Part shown: in pieces, positions 1 through 8,977 of the stretch
Layout of the letters: each line of letters opens with the position of its first letter
Numbering within the stretch: position 1 is the first letter of the stretch
NCBI GenBank assembly: GCA_030428705.1
Contig: JAUIDI010000002.1
Location: forward strand, 620,001-684,000
DNA length: 64,000 nt
DNA from: Bacteroidia bacterium
GTDB lineage: Bacteria > Bacteroidota > Bacteroidia > Flavobacteriales > Flavobacteriaceae
Reading direction: 5' to 3'
Made by a program: the position numbers and the translations under genes
The notes under the pieces: model-generated
What the model saw: the letters and a program-made list of their open reading frames with translations, nothing else
What the model was told of the DNA's origin: nothing
The model's database searches: none

Positions 1-1
1 T

Positions 2-334
2 CTATTAATAACGGTGCTGCTCTTAGGTTTGCAGACTGTCACTGCCCAAAACAAAGATAATGGCGGTAACCCTGCCACCCAAGAAATCCAGCCCGAAAAA
101 GTCAAGGTATTTCCGAATCCGGCCACGAACGTGGTGAACGTATTGGGGCTGTTAAATAGCATGAAAGCCGATATCGTTGTTTCCGATATCTATGGAAACA
201 TTGTCTTGAAGCATCAATGGCAAATCAAGAACAAAGCCTTGAACCTGCCTATTTCAAATCTTGAACCCGGAATCTACATGATCTCCATCCGTTCTCAAGA
301 ACAGCACGTTAAAACAAAATTTTATAAGAAATAG
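2..334 (+). CDS. Small T9SS-type sorting-tail protein (5' end missing)
   Basis: The reading frame is open to the left window edge. The first visible residues (LLITVLLLGLQTVTAQ) are the hydrophobic core and cleavage region of a Sec signal peptide, so the true start is just outside the window. A GTG at 14 lies inside that core and is not a credible start. The mature part is only about 95 residues: a short linker, then a region with the marks of a Por secretion (T9SS type A) C-terminal domain, namely KVFPNPATNVVNV, a central VSDIYGN strand, LEPGIYMISI, and a basic KTKFYKK end. Such tails are normally attached to a large cargo, so a protein that is almost only signal peptide plus tail is odd. It converges on the DUF4249 operon with a 5-bp gap. 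The family call is fairly secure; the function is unknown. Confidence 0.7.
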   Translation, partial: LLITVLLLGLQTVTAQNKDNGGNPATQEIQPEKVKVFPNPATNVVNVLGLLNSMKADIVVSDIYGNIVLKHQWQIKNKALNLPISNLEPGIYMISIRSQEQHVKTKFYKK

Positions 335-339
335 TAATT

Positions 340-1485
340 TTAATTATCGGTTATCCAACCGTCAGGCAATATCGCAGTTCTATATCTTGTCTCACTGCAA
401 GGAACCAATTCGACCGGCGAACAGTCAACAGGACATGCCGTTTGTGGCGGACAGACCTCACAGGTTTCAATATTCAAAATTTGATTTCCGTCGATTTGCG
501 ATTCTGCAATGTTCGACCGATCAATAAAAAGGGAGCTACTCGTTGAAGCCGCTGCCGTAAAATTACCAAGTACGAATTCTGATTTATCGTTTACATTACT
601 GATATTCCCCACTAAAGCGGCCGGTGGTGGCGAATTCAATCCTTTATTGTTATCAACGATATCCTTCAGTATTTTATAATAGTCGTAAGCTGCTGTTGTA
701 AGCGAGTATTGCTCTATTTGAACCAATATGTCCTCTTTGGTATATAACGGAATATTCGCTATCGGTAAATCGACGACCGTAGTGCCATTCGTAAACTTGT
801 TTTCAAAAAGATAGATTTCCTCTGGAAATCGTATGCGCCAACAATCCGAATCGCATCCGTAGTCATAATATTTCTCTATTGAAGTACCATCGAGAGCCGG
901 AGTACAACCTCCATTTCTAAAAATGGACTCATCGCACTGCTCACATATATCCATATTCTCAAACGACTTAAAACGCCATAGATATCTATTATCCTCATTG
1001 GAGGGGTCTTCGAAAGTCGTAAGTACCGAATGTCCCGGGACATATGAATTTAATTGTTCGCTAAAAAAGAGGGTTGGATCATAAACGGATTTGAGCTTCT
1101 CTATTTTAACGGCACCTACCAACTGTTCGGGCAAAGACTTGTATACTCTGCCATCGGGCAATTCGACAACAAGCAACCACTTTTCTCCTATTTCAGCCTT
1201 AAATCCTTGGGGAGGAACATAGACATCCAAATTCTCAATCAGCTTTACCCGTTCCTGCGTTTCGAAATTTTCAAAAACAATAGTGCTCCCATTGATAAAT
1301 TTATTATCATAAATACCATATTCAACTTCGGAAATATAAACATTCACGTAAGAGGACTCCGGTTTATTGGAGATAAAACCCTCTATGAATACCAACCCTT
1401 CCTTGAAATCAAATTCGGGTGAAACAGGGTCGATACAACTAAAAAACAGCAGGCCAATAAACGCATAGTCCAAAATCTTTCTCAT
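340..1485 (-). CDS. DUF4249 surface lipoprotein, paralogue 1 (TBDR partner, last gene of the array)
   Basis: Predicted outer-membrane lipoprotein of 381 aa. The ATG at 1485 gives a lipoprotein signal with lipobox FFSC followed by IDPVSPEFDF. An upstream TTG at 1533 would add residues before the signal and is rejected. The DUF4249 hallmarks are present: the N-terminal LVFIEGFISN strand and the late YYKILKDIVDNN / PPPAALVGN segment. Mid-protein is the array-specific cysteine block (CEQCDESIFRNGGC, then CDSDCWRIRFP). The C-terminus has PCSETRYRTAILPDGW, preceded by four extra cysteines that the paralogues lack. It lies 16 bp downstream of the TonB receptor, the usual arrangement for a receptor and its lipoprotein lid. 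The ligand is unknown. Confidence 0.85.
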   Translation of the reverse strand: MRKILDYAFIGLLFFSCIDPVSPEFDFKEGLVFIEGFISNKPESSYVNVYISEVEYGIYDNKFINGSTIVFENFETQERVKLIENLDVYVPPQGFKAEIGEKWLLVVELPDGRVYKSLPEQLVGAVKIEKLKSVYDPTLFFSEQLNSYVPGHSVLTTFEDPSNEDNRYLWRFKSFENMDICEQCDESIFRNGGCTPALDGTSIEKYYDYGCDSDCWRIRFPEEIYLFENKFTNGTTVVDLPIANIPLYTKEDILVQIEQYSLTTAAYDYYKILKDIVDNNKGLNSPPPAALVGNISNVNDKSEFVLGNFTAAASTSSSLFIDRSNIAESQIDGNQILNIETCEVCPPQTACPVDCSPVELVPCSETRYRTAILPDGWITDN

Positions 1486-1501
1486 TGGCAAATGACCTGA
1501 A

Positions 1502-3910
1502 TTAATCGAACACAAAATTATAGGTAACGGCAAACAAGGGACTGTTCATGACCGAAAGTTCATATGTGCCTAAGGGACTTCCCAAAAAGACATCTGAATC
1601 AACAGCCCCCTGTCTTTGTGAATAATATAGGTTAAACGGATTTCGTCTGCTGTATACATTATAAATCGTAAAAGTCCAGTCGCCTACCCACTTTCGATTG
1701 GGGTTACGGCCATATTTGACCTTCCAAGAAAAATCCAATCGATGATACGGTCTTAAACGGGCATTGTTACGTTCGATAAATATGGGCACGTTGATATCTT
1801 CAAGGGCAAAAACACTGTTGGCCACGGTATAGGGCCGTCCACTTTGGGCGGTGAAATTAAAACTCCAGGTGTTATACTTATCTCCTTCAAAATTTATGGT
1901 TCCGTTTAAAACGTGGGGCCTGTCAAAATCAGAAGGGTACCATTGGTTGTTGTTTACCCTGTCGGCCAATTTTTCATTCTGTGAGCGCAAGAGACTTCTT
2001 GAATACGTATAATTCATCCAACCGTTGAACTTACCTTTCGGCTTCTTAAAACTCAACTCTACGCCATAGGCCTCGCCTTTTGCCTGTACCACATCACGTT
2101 CCAAAAATTCTTCAAGAAAAAAGTCGGCCCCCGGTTTGTAGGTAAGGTTGTTCTCCGTATCGCGATAATAGCCTTCTATTCCTATCTCGATCGTATTGTC
2201 GGCTATATTTTTGTAAAGGCCCAGACCATAAGTATTACTCGATTGCGGCTTGATATGGGGATCCGAAGTTTTCCACCGCGATGTAGGCAAAGGTGTTGTG
2301 GTATTGTAAATATTCTGTAAGTATTGATTGGTTCGTGCATAGCTTGCTTTAAGTGAAGTATTGGCTCCCAATTTTAAATTGGCTCCCAATCGAGGCTCAA
2401 GGCCATTGTAGGTCTTTACAGCATCCCCTTTACCGAAAATGGTCGAACCCAAAAGATTGCCTGTATTTTCATCGAAAGTAGCCTCTTCGTAAGGGCCAAC
2501 GAATACAAAGTGATTAAATCGAAGCCCGCCCGATATTGAAAGTCGCTCTGAAGGATTCCAATTCAGATTGCCATAGACCGCCATTTCATAGCTGGTCTCT
2601 TTATCAAGTGTTACAGGAAGAATGCTATTGCCATTACCGGGATCCAGGGCACCTGGACTTATGGTGTATTGATTGGCTTGTATTCCTCCATAATAATCCC
2701 ACTTATCATTTACCTTCTTTAAATATTCGGATATAAAACTGAGGTAGTTGATTTTTGCCTCATACACGATCTCATTATCATTATCGCGTTCTGGAAAGAT
2801 TGTCTTTGGGGTATAGTCACTGGCCACGAAAATATTTCTTAGACTCGACTCGTCATCAAAGGTATGTGTCCAGTTCAAGGTACCGTTGAGCGTCTGAAAA
2901 TCGTATTGATTATTTCTTGCATTGATATTCTGAATCTGTGTGATAAGGTCCAATTGGTAAAAATCCTTGGTAAAAAAACCGGTGAAGGCCACTTGGTCTT
3001 TTTCGGTCGGCAGGTATAGTAATTTTAAAGTTCCATCGTAGAAATTGGCCTTGGTATCTTTTAAACGTTCCGAAACCAACGGTAATAGAAATCCGGTCAG
3101 TCCAGCCCTAACACCAACATTGAGCATCAATTTGTCCTTGACCAATGGGGTTTTCAAAGAAAGTCTGCTTGATACCAACCCTAAACCGCCCGACAATCTG
3201 GTCTTTTCGGTATATGGATTCTCTACTTTTACATCCAAGACCGAGGTAATTCTGCCGCCATATCGTGCAGGAATGTTTGCGCGATATAAATCGACGGAAG
3301 AAATCATATCCGGTGTAAACACCGAGAACAGTCCGAATAGATGTGTCGGATTGAATACAGGGGCATAATCGTACAACAAAAGGTTCTGATCCAAGGATCC
3401 GCCCCGAACCGAAAGCCCATTGCTAATTTCCCCTGCATTATTGACCCCGGCTACCAGCGTCATTCCTCGAAGCACATCGAACTCGCCGATTGCCGCGGGA
3501 ATCTTCTTCAAATCCTTGGCATCTAACTGCAAAGCTCCCATCTGTGGCGTTTCAATTTGTGTCAAACGTCTTTTCGCCTGTACAACTACCTCGGACAATT
3601 GTTCTTCCTGCTCCACCATTTGAACGGTAATTATCTTGCTTTCATTTAGATTGATCTGTAGCCTATAATCTTGAAAACCAATAAAAGAAACAGTCACATT
3701 ATAATTGTCTTCGGGCAAACTTATCGAAAAGCGACCCTGGCTATTGGTGATACCGCCACAAGCACATGGCGTAATGGCAATCTGCGCATCATCCATGGGC
3801 AAACCTGTAGCCTCGGCCAAAACCTCAAATGAAAGGGCATATTCCTGTGCCTCGACAACCGAAAAATTAAACAGCGCGAAAAAAAATAGAAAATAATTGA
3901 TGCTTTTCAT
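1502..3910 (-). CDS. TonB-dependent receptor with carboxypeptidase-regulatory-like domain
   Basis: Outer-membrane TonB-gated channel of 802 aa. The signal peptide ends near VEAQ (residue 22). A CarboxypepD_reg-like beta domain follows (about 24-110, with the GRFSISLPEDNYNVTVSFIGF pattern split across strands), then the plug (about 125-235, including SVRGGSLDQNLLLYDYAPVF and IPARYGGRITSVLDVKV), then a 22-strand-type barrel ending in VTYNFVFD with the expected aromatic-rich terminal strand. It is not a SusC: it is shorter, and its partners are DUF4249 rather than SusD. It starts 11 bp after the stop of DUF4249 paralogue 2 and ends 16 bp before paralogue 1, so these three form a tight operon. 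It is the only receptor for six lipoproteins. The substrate cannot be read from the sequence. Confidence 0.9.
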   Translation of the reverse strand: MKSINYFLFFFALFNFSVVEAQEYALSFEVLAEATGLPMDDAQIAITPCACGGITNSQGRFSISLPEDNYNVTVSFIGFQDYRLQINLNESKIITVQMVEQEEQLSEVVVQAKRRLTQIETPQMGALQLDAKDLKKIPAAIGEFDVLRGMTLVAGVNNAGEISNGLSVRGGSLDQNLLLYDYAPVFNPTHLFGLFSVFTPDMISSVDLYRANIPARYGGRITSVLDVKVENPYTEKTRLSGGLGLVSSRLSLKTPLVKDKLMLNVGVRAGLTGFLLPLVSERLKDTKANFYDGTLKLLYLPTEKDQVAFTGFFTKDFYQLDLITQIQNINARNNQYDFQTLNGTLNWTHTFDDESSLRNIFVASDYTPKTIFPERDNDNEIVYEAKINYLSFISEYLKKVNDKWDYYGGIQANQYTISPGALDPGNGNSILPVTLDKETSYEMAVYGNLNWNPSERLSISGGLRFNHFVFVGPYEEATFDENTGNLLGSTIFGKGDAVKTYNGLEPRLGANLKLGANTSLKASYARTNQYLQNIYNTTTPLPTSRWKTSDPHIKPQSSNTYGLGLYKNIADNTIEIGIEGYYRDTENNLTYKPGADFFLEEFLERDVVQAKGEAYGVELSFKKPKGKFNGWMNYTYSRSLLRSQNEKLADRVNNNQWYPSDFDRPHVLNGTINFEGDKYNTWSFNFTAQSGRPYTVANSVFALEDINVPIFIERNNARLRPYHRLDFSWKVKYGRNPNRKWVGDWTFTIYNVYSRRNPFNLYYSQRQGAVDSDVFLGSPLGTYELSVMNSPLFAVTYNFVFD

Positions 3911-3921
3911 AGGTTTTAGTT

Positions 3922-5076
3922 TTATAGATCTATCCAGCCTGAAGGTCTAATGGCGGTTCTGAATTTGGTTTCCGAACAAGGCACAAAATTGGTCGCCGGA
4001 GGGGGATAAGGAGACATGAGCGTTGGTTCAAGAACAATCGGATCCTTGGTTTCAAGCTGAGGTTCCTCAATGTTGTCTCGTTCAACGAACATCGAGGCTA
4101 CAGAAGTAGCCGTAGCATTAAATCTACCAAATACATATTCGTCTGGATCATTGGGGTTTGAAAGATTGCCTATCAAAGCGGCCGGAGGGGGTGCGTTGAG
4201 GCCGCTGTTGTTGTCGACAATATCTTTTAAAATCTTATAGTAATCATACGCTGCCGGAGTAATCGCGAACTGTTGTACCTCAACGACCATGTTTTCTTTG
4301 GTATAAAGAAGTGCATCACCTACTTTGAGTTTTGATACCGATTTGCCATCAGAGAATTTATCATCGAAAATGGCGATGCTTTCAGGAAAACGTATCTTCC
4401 AGCAATCGACCTCGCATACATAGTCGAAGTACCTATCACCAAAACCTATAAGTTCATACGGTATACATCCACCATCTCGGTACAGCCCTTCCCTACATTT
4501 TTCACATAAATCCAGATTTTCGAATGACCTATAGCTCCAATAATAATAATTATTTTCATTAGGCGGATCATCAAAGCTGACCGAAATGTCATGCCCTGGA
4601 ACGAATCTCTCAAGTGATTCGCGATAAACCAATTCAGGATCATAGTCAACTTCAATGTTTTTGATAGGTATTGGTTTTAGCACCTCTTCGGCCGTCGACT
4701 CATAGACATTGCCATTTGCCAAACGAACATGCAACTTCCATCGTTCACCAGTATTGACCACAAAATCGGAAGGCGGTATATATGATTCCCCGGCTTCGGT
4801 CAATAACACCTCATTACCACTGTCGATATTGACAAAGCTCACTGTAGCTCCTTCAACGAACTGTATACCATAAACGCCAAACTCGACAGCGGAACGATTG
4901 ATTATGGCAAAAGATGAACCAGGTGAGGTAGAGGCCAAGGCGTCTATGAAGACTAGGCCTTCTTGAAGTTCAAATTCCGGAGTTATGGGATCGATACAGG
5001 AAGTTAAAATCAACGAACCAAGTATGATCGGAAAAATTTTATATTTCAACTTTGTTGATTTTCGTTTTTCGAACAT
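3922..5076 (-). CDS. DUF4249 surface lipoprotein, paralogue 2 (directly upstream of the TBDR)
   Basis: 384 aa. A basic N-terminus (KRKSTKLKYK) and hydrophobic stretch lead to lipobox LTSC and IDPITPEFEL, predicting an outer-membrane lipoprotein. It carries the full array signature: CEKCREGLYRDGGC, YVCEVDCWKIRFP, IFDDKFSDG, ITPAAYDYYKILKDIVDNN, APPPAALIGN, and a C-terminal PCSETKFRTAIRPSGW. It ends 11 bp before the receptor start and is probably co-transcribed with it. By sequence pattern it sits with paralogues 3 and 4 rather than with the 5/6 pair. The role as a receptor-associated ligand-capture lid is inferred from the TBDR-DUF4249 pairing common in Bacteroidota. Confidence 0.85.
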   Translation of the reverse strand: MFEKRKSTKLKYKIFPIILGSLILTSCIDPITPEFELQEGLVFIDALASTSPGSSFAIINRSAVEFGVYGIQFVEGATVSFVNIDSGNEVLLTEAGESYIPPSDFVVNTGERWKLHVRLANGNVYESTAEEVLKPIPIKNIEVDYDPELVYRESLERFVPGHDISVSFDDPPNENNYYYWSYRSFENLDLCEKCREGLYRDGGCIPYELIGFGDRYFDYVCEVDCWKIRFPESIAIFDDKFSDGKSVSKLKVGDALLYTKENMVVEVQQFAITPAAYDYYKILKDIVDNNSGLNAPPPAALIGNLSNPNDPDEYVFGRFNATATSVASMFVERDNIEEPQLETKDPIVLEPTLMSPYPPPATNFVPCSETKFRTAIRPSGWIDL

Positions 5077-5158
5077 TCGTGGACGTTAACATATTTTAAA
5101 TATAAGGAGAATAATCCCGATACCTATTAAATAAATCTTTTTTAACCAAGCCAAAAAA

Positions 5159-6295
5159 TCATCGATCAATCCAGCCTGGCGGTCGAATGCCAGTTCGGTA
5201 TCTCCCCTCCGCACAAGGTGCCGCTCCGGTCAAGGGTTGAGGTACAGGGGCTCCTTCCTCCTCATAATATGTCGGCCCCCTAACTTCTATGGGATTTTCC
5301 TCTATCTCGGAGCGATCAATAAAAATTGATTTGGTCGAAGTAGCGGCCGCGGTAAATCTACCGAAAACGAATTCCTCGTCATCATCAGGATTGAACATAT
5401 TCCCTATCAACCCGGCGGGTGGAGGGGCATTGAGCCCACTATTGTTCTCGACTATATCCTCAAGTATTTCGTAGTACTCGTACGCCTCTTTGGAGAGCAT
5501 CAATTGTTGTGCGGTTATCACCATATTCTCCTTGGTATAAAGTGGAATGTTGGCAATGGGAAAGTCAACGACGGCTTTTCCATCGGAAAACTTATCATCG
5601 AACAAGGCGATTTTGTCGGGATAACGAATGCGCCAACAATCGGAATCACAGACATAATCAAAAACCCACCTTCCAAAAACCTCTTGTGGCAGCGGTATGC
5701 AAGCCCCATTTCTAAAATAGGCTTGTACACATTTCTCACACCAGAAAAGTTTTTCGTGCGTTGTATAAGTCCAATAATAGTAATTTTCTTCATTTGGCTT
5801 ATCTTCAAATGAAACAGAAACACGATGGCCGGGTACGAATCGGCCACCATCGATTTCCCTATATTCAAGTTCTGTTTCGTATGCTGCCAAGATTTCGTCG
5901 ATCGGAACGGCTTCGGTCACGATTTCGGGAAACGACTCATAACGTTTGCCATTTGGCAATTGAATCGTCAACTTCCACATTTCTCCGGAAGATACTTTGA
6001 AGTCCCTCTGTGGCACGTAAGTGCCACTTTCGACTTCCAGTAATGCAACTTTACTTCCAGACCCTTGATTTAAATATTGAACGGTGGCATTTTCAACTTC
6101 TGCAATTATGTATTGACCAAATTCGATTGTTGACCGGTTAATCGACACAAAAGACGCTCCCGGTTCTGTAGACACGATACCTTCAACGAAAACCAACCCT
6201 TCCTTCAATTCGAATTCAGGAGCCACCGGATCGGTACATGATAATAAAGTCAACGAACTCAAAATAAAGAGCGAAACGTTATGGTCAAAATTCAT
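5159..6295 (-). CDS. DUF4249 surface lipoprotein, paralogue 3
   Basis: 378 aa with lipobox LLSC followed by TDPVAPEFEL. The shared cysteine block reads CEKCVQAYFRNGAC then YVCDSDCWRIRYP, and the C-terminus PCAEGRYRTGIRPPGW. The DUF4249 core is intact (YEYYEILEDIVENNSG, APPPAGLIGN). The segment before the cysteines departs most from its neighbours (HEKLFW in place of an ENL-type motif), and an acidic loop EEEGAP precedes the C-terminal motif. Gaps of 82 bp downstream and 100 bp upstream separate it from its paralogues. That is wider than the receptor junctions, so an internal promoter is possible. Confidence 0.83.
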   Translation of the reverse strand: MNFDHNVSLFILSSLTLLSCTDPVAPEFELKEGLVFVEGIVSTEPGASFVSINRSTIEFGQYIIAEVENATVQYLNQGSGSKVALLEVESGTYVPQRDFKVSSGEMWKLTIQLPNGKRYESFPEIVTEAVPIDEILAAYETELEYREIDGGRFVPGHRVSVSFEDKPNEENYYYWTYTTHEKLFWCEKCVQAYFRNGACIPLPQEVFGRWVFDYVCDSDCWRIRYPDKIALFDDKFSDGKAVVDFPIANIPLYTKENMVITAQQLMLSKEAYEYYEILEDIVENNSGLNAPPPAGLIGNMFNPDDDEEFVFGRFTAAATSTKSIFIDRSEIEENPIEVRGPTYYEEEGAPVPQPLTGAAPCAEGRYRTGIRPPGWIDR

Positions 6296-6395
6296 AAATC
6301 ACATGAATCAAGCATTATTAACGAATACAACAAAAAAATATAATCTCCCTAATCTAGGATATTTGATAAATCCCGACTTTATTAAACAAAAACCA

Positions 6396-7532
6396 TCAAT
6401 CGACCCATAACTCAGGCCGTATTGCCGTTCGAAACCTAGTCTCCGTACAAGGGGCGCTGACGGTGGGCGGGGGCGGCAAAGGCGAGTTAAAAGTGGGTTC
6501 CAACTTCAAAGGATCCCTGCGTTCAAGAGCTTCTTCTGTTATTCCATTTCGATCAATAAAAATCGCAGCGGTAGATGTCGCCGCTGCTGTAAACCTTCCG
6601 AACACAAAAGCTTCCGAATCGTTCGGGTCATACATATTACCAATCAGCGCAGCCGGAGGCGGGGCATTCAATCCACTATTATTATCTACAATATCCTTTA
6701 ACACTTTATAGTAATCATAGGCCGCCGCAGTCAAAGCCAATTGCTGTACCTCAAGTACCATGTTCTCTTTAGTATACAAGAGTAGATTGCCGATCGACAG
6801 TTGGGAAATACTTTTTCCGTTCGAAAATTTGTCATCGAAGATGGCGATGCTTTCCGGAAAACGAATTCGCCAACAATCCGACTCGCAGGGGTAGTCAAAA
6901 TATGGGAATCCTGTTGCTAGATTACCCAAATACAGACATTCCCCATCCCTAAAAACCCCTTCGTAGCATTTCTCACAAATGGTAAGGTTTTCATAGGTAC
7001 GATACGTCCAATAATAGTAATTATCCCTATCCGATGGATCATCAAAGGAAACAAAGGCTTCATGGCCGGGTACAAATTTGCCACCAAAGATTTCCCTGAA
7101 CTCAAGTTCGGCATTGTACTCTACTTCGAGATCTGTAATCGGCACTGACTCCAAAACTGTTTCGGGTGTCGACTCAAATTTTCTACCATTGGCCAATTGA
7201 ATCTTTAACCTCCATGATTCACCAGTGTTGATCATGAAGTTCGACGGTGGTCGGTAAACTTCGTCAAATCCGGCCAAATAAACTTCCTCTTTGGTATCGG
7301 TATTCTCGAATATAACAGTTGCCCCTTCAAGCGGATTGACCACATAAACCCCAAACTCTATTGCAGATTCTTTTATCGTAACAAATGAAGCACCAGGAAT
7401 AGTCGAAGCGAAGCCCTCGATAAAAATCTGGCCTTCCTCAAACTCGAATTCGGGAGTCACCGGATCCGTGCACGACAAAAAAAGTGCAGACGAAACCAAC
7501 ACCCACCACAGACCTATAAGCCGTAATTTCAT
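6396..7532 (-). CDS. DUF4249 surface lipoprotein, paralogue 4
   Basis: 378 aa. The signal (MKLRLIGLWWVLVSSALFLSC) is a clear lipoprotein leader, followed by TDPVTPEFEF. The cysteine block is CEKCYEGVFRDGEC then YPCESDCWRIRFP, followed by SIAIFDDKFSNG. The fold-defining YYKVLKDIVDNNSGLNA and PPPAALIGN are conserved, and the end reads PCTETRFRTAIRPELW. The segment between the third and fourth cysteines (16 residues) has its own sequence, as in every paralogue. That suggests a variable loop held between conserved cysteines. 74 bp separate its start from the stop of paralogue 5. Confidence 0.83.
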   Translation of the reverse strand: MKLRLIGLWWVLVSSALFLSCTDPVTPEFEFEEGQIFIEGFASTIPGASFVTIKESAIEFGVYVVNPLEGATVIFENTDTKEEVYLAGFDEVYRPPSNFMINTGESWRLKIQLANGRKFESTPETVLESVPITDLEVEYNAELEFREIFGGKFVPGHEAFVSFDDPSDRDNYYYWTYRTYENLTICEKCYEGVFRDGECLYLGNLATGFPYFDYPCESDCWRIRFPESIAIFDDKFSNGKSISQLSIGNLLLYTKENMVLEVQQLALTAAAYDYYKVLKDIVDNNSGLNAPPPAALIGNMYDPNDSEAFVFGRFTAAATSTAAIFIDRNGITEEALERRDPLKLEPTFNSPLPPPPTVSAPCTETRFRTAIRPELWVD

Positions 7533-7606
7533 GTTAAGGATTTAGTTTTTAAATATAGCCAAATTTGGCGGCATAGATACTTAAGATCTGTTCAAAGAGT
7601 AATTGG

Positions 7607-8737
7607 CTAATCGACCCAGCCTAACGGTCGAACACCCGTTCTGTATCTATTTTCAATACAAGGGGCCGTATATACCTGTGGCGGAGGCGTGGGCCCCAAA
7701 GATCCTTCGGGTTGTGATGACAACTCCAGTTCGAGCGGAACCTCTTCAATAAAAGTACGGTCGATCCATATCGAACTAGTTGTCGAGGCAGCTACGGTAA
7801 ATCTGCCAAGTACGAATTCGTCGCTATCGACCGGGTTGTACATATTACCAACAAGGGCCGCCGGCAACGGTGCATTAAAACCTGAGTTATTATCTATAAT
7901 GTCTTTTAAGGTACGATAATATTCATAGGCTTCCTCGGAAATCGAAAATTGTTGCAGTTCGACCAGAATGTTCCTTTTGGTGTGCAAAAGGACCTCCGCA
8001 ACCGGCAAGTTAGTAGTACCGATGCCATCGGTAAATTTGTCCGAAAATATTTTTATTCTATTGCCATATCTGATTCTCCAACAATCGGATTCGCAGGTGT
8101 ACGTATAATATGGTTTAAAGGCATCGATAATGTTCGGTGATCCACCTTGGCATTCCCCATTCCTTAGATAACCGGAATAACATACCCGACAGTTTATCAA
8201 CTTTTCGTATGATCGGAAACGCCAATAGTAATAGTTCCTCTGTAGGGGTGGATCGGTAAAACTTACCGATATGATATGGCCGGGCACGAACCGGTCATAT
8301 TCGGGGCTAAAGTACGTTTCGGGGCTGTAAGACGTTTCGATCGCGTCAACGGGCACCAAATCAACCGCCGTTTCGTTTTCCGACTCATATATGGTACCGT
8401 CCGCCAATTGCACGCGTAGTTTAAATGTCTCACCTTTTTGAACGGCAAAATCATTTGAAGGAATATATAGTCCATTATCCAAGGTCAAGGGTATAGAGGC
8501 TCCCGTATCAATATTGACGAACATAACGGAAGCATCCTCCACAAAAGCGTTCTTGTAGACACCGAATTCAATAATCGATTTGGTAATGTTGGCATAAGAA
8601 GCCCCTATAGTTGTTGAGGCCAACGATTCTATATAGACCAGATTTTCTCTAAACTCAAACTCGGGCCTGATCGGATCGGTACAACTGACCAGTAGAAGCA
8701 AAAATACCCAATTCAAACGTTTGAAGTTTGTACCCAT
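7607..8737 (-). CDS. DUF4249 surface lipoprotein, paralogue 5 (recent duplicate of paralogue 6)
   Basis: 376 aa. Leader NFKRLNWVFLLLLVSC then TDPIRPEFEFREN. It is much closer to paralogue 6 than to any other: the two leaders, the cysteine block (CRVCYSGYLRNGEC, CESDCWRIRYG, FSDKFTDG) and the end (RPLGWVD against RPEGWID) match nearly residue for residue. In these two the third and fourth cysteines are 18 residues apart instead of 16, and PESIAIF is replaced by a GNRIKIF type. The 41 bp before the ATG are also shared with paralogue 6, so the duplication included the leader. Confidence 0.85.
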   Translation of the reverse strand: MGTNFKRLNWVFLLLLVSCTDPIRPEFEFRENLVYIESLASTTIGASYANITKSIIEFGVYKNAFVEDASVMFVNIDTGASIPLTLDNGLYIPSNDFAVQKGETFKLRVQLADGTIYESENETAVDLVPVDAIETSYSPETYFSPEYDRFVPGHIISVSFTDPPLQRNYYYWRFRSYEKLINCRVCYSGYLRNGECQGGSPNIIDAFKPYYTYTCESDCWRIRYGNRIKIFSDKFTDGIGTTNLPVAEVLLHTKRNILVELQQFSISEEAYEYYRTLKDIIDNNSGFNAPLPAALVGNMYNPVDSDEFVLGRFTVAASTTSSIWIDRTFIEEVPLELELSSQPEGSLGPTPPPQVYTAPCIENRYRTGVRPLGWVD

Positions 8738-8778
8738 CTGGTAAGGTAAAAATTAAAAATACATATTTACGAGACATC
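8738..8778 (-). repeat. Leader of paralogue 5, copy of the paralogue 6 leader
   Basis: The 41 bp immediately upstream of this gene align without gaps to the 41 bp upstream of the gene starting at 10108. Both contain ggtaaggtaaaaa, a pyrimidine and taaaaatac, then diverge mildly and end in catc. On the coding strand both contain TATTTTTA, an imperfect match to the TAnnTTTG element, but I see no -33 TTG at the right distance. The remaining 8779-8977 shows no gene or repeat that I recognise. Confidence 0.65.
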
Positions 8779-8977
8779 AGAGCCTCAAAGCTAAAACCTT
8801 ATTCCCATTAAATCACGACCTATCGACAGGACAAACCTAACAATCTCGAAAGTGCGCGACAACTACAAGATTATCAATAGTGAATGAACCAAATGACGGC
8901 TAGTTTTTGAAATAAAAGGAAATTCCGAATCAAAACATCAATATACTGAAAATCAACAACTCATGAAACATCAACCA

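Noticed and set aside
1502-3910. SusC/SusD-type glycan utilisation locus
   Set aside because: The receptor is about 800 residues, its partners are DUF4249 rather than SusD, and no glycoside hydrolase is nearby.
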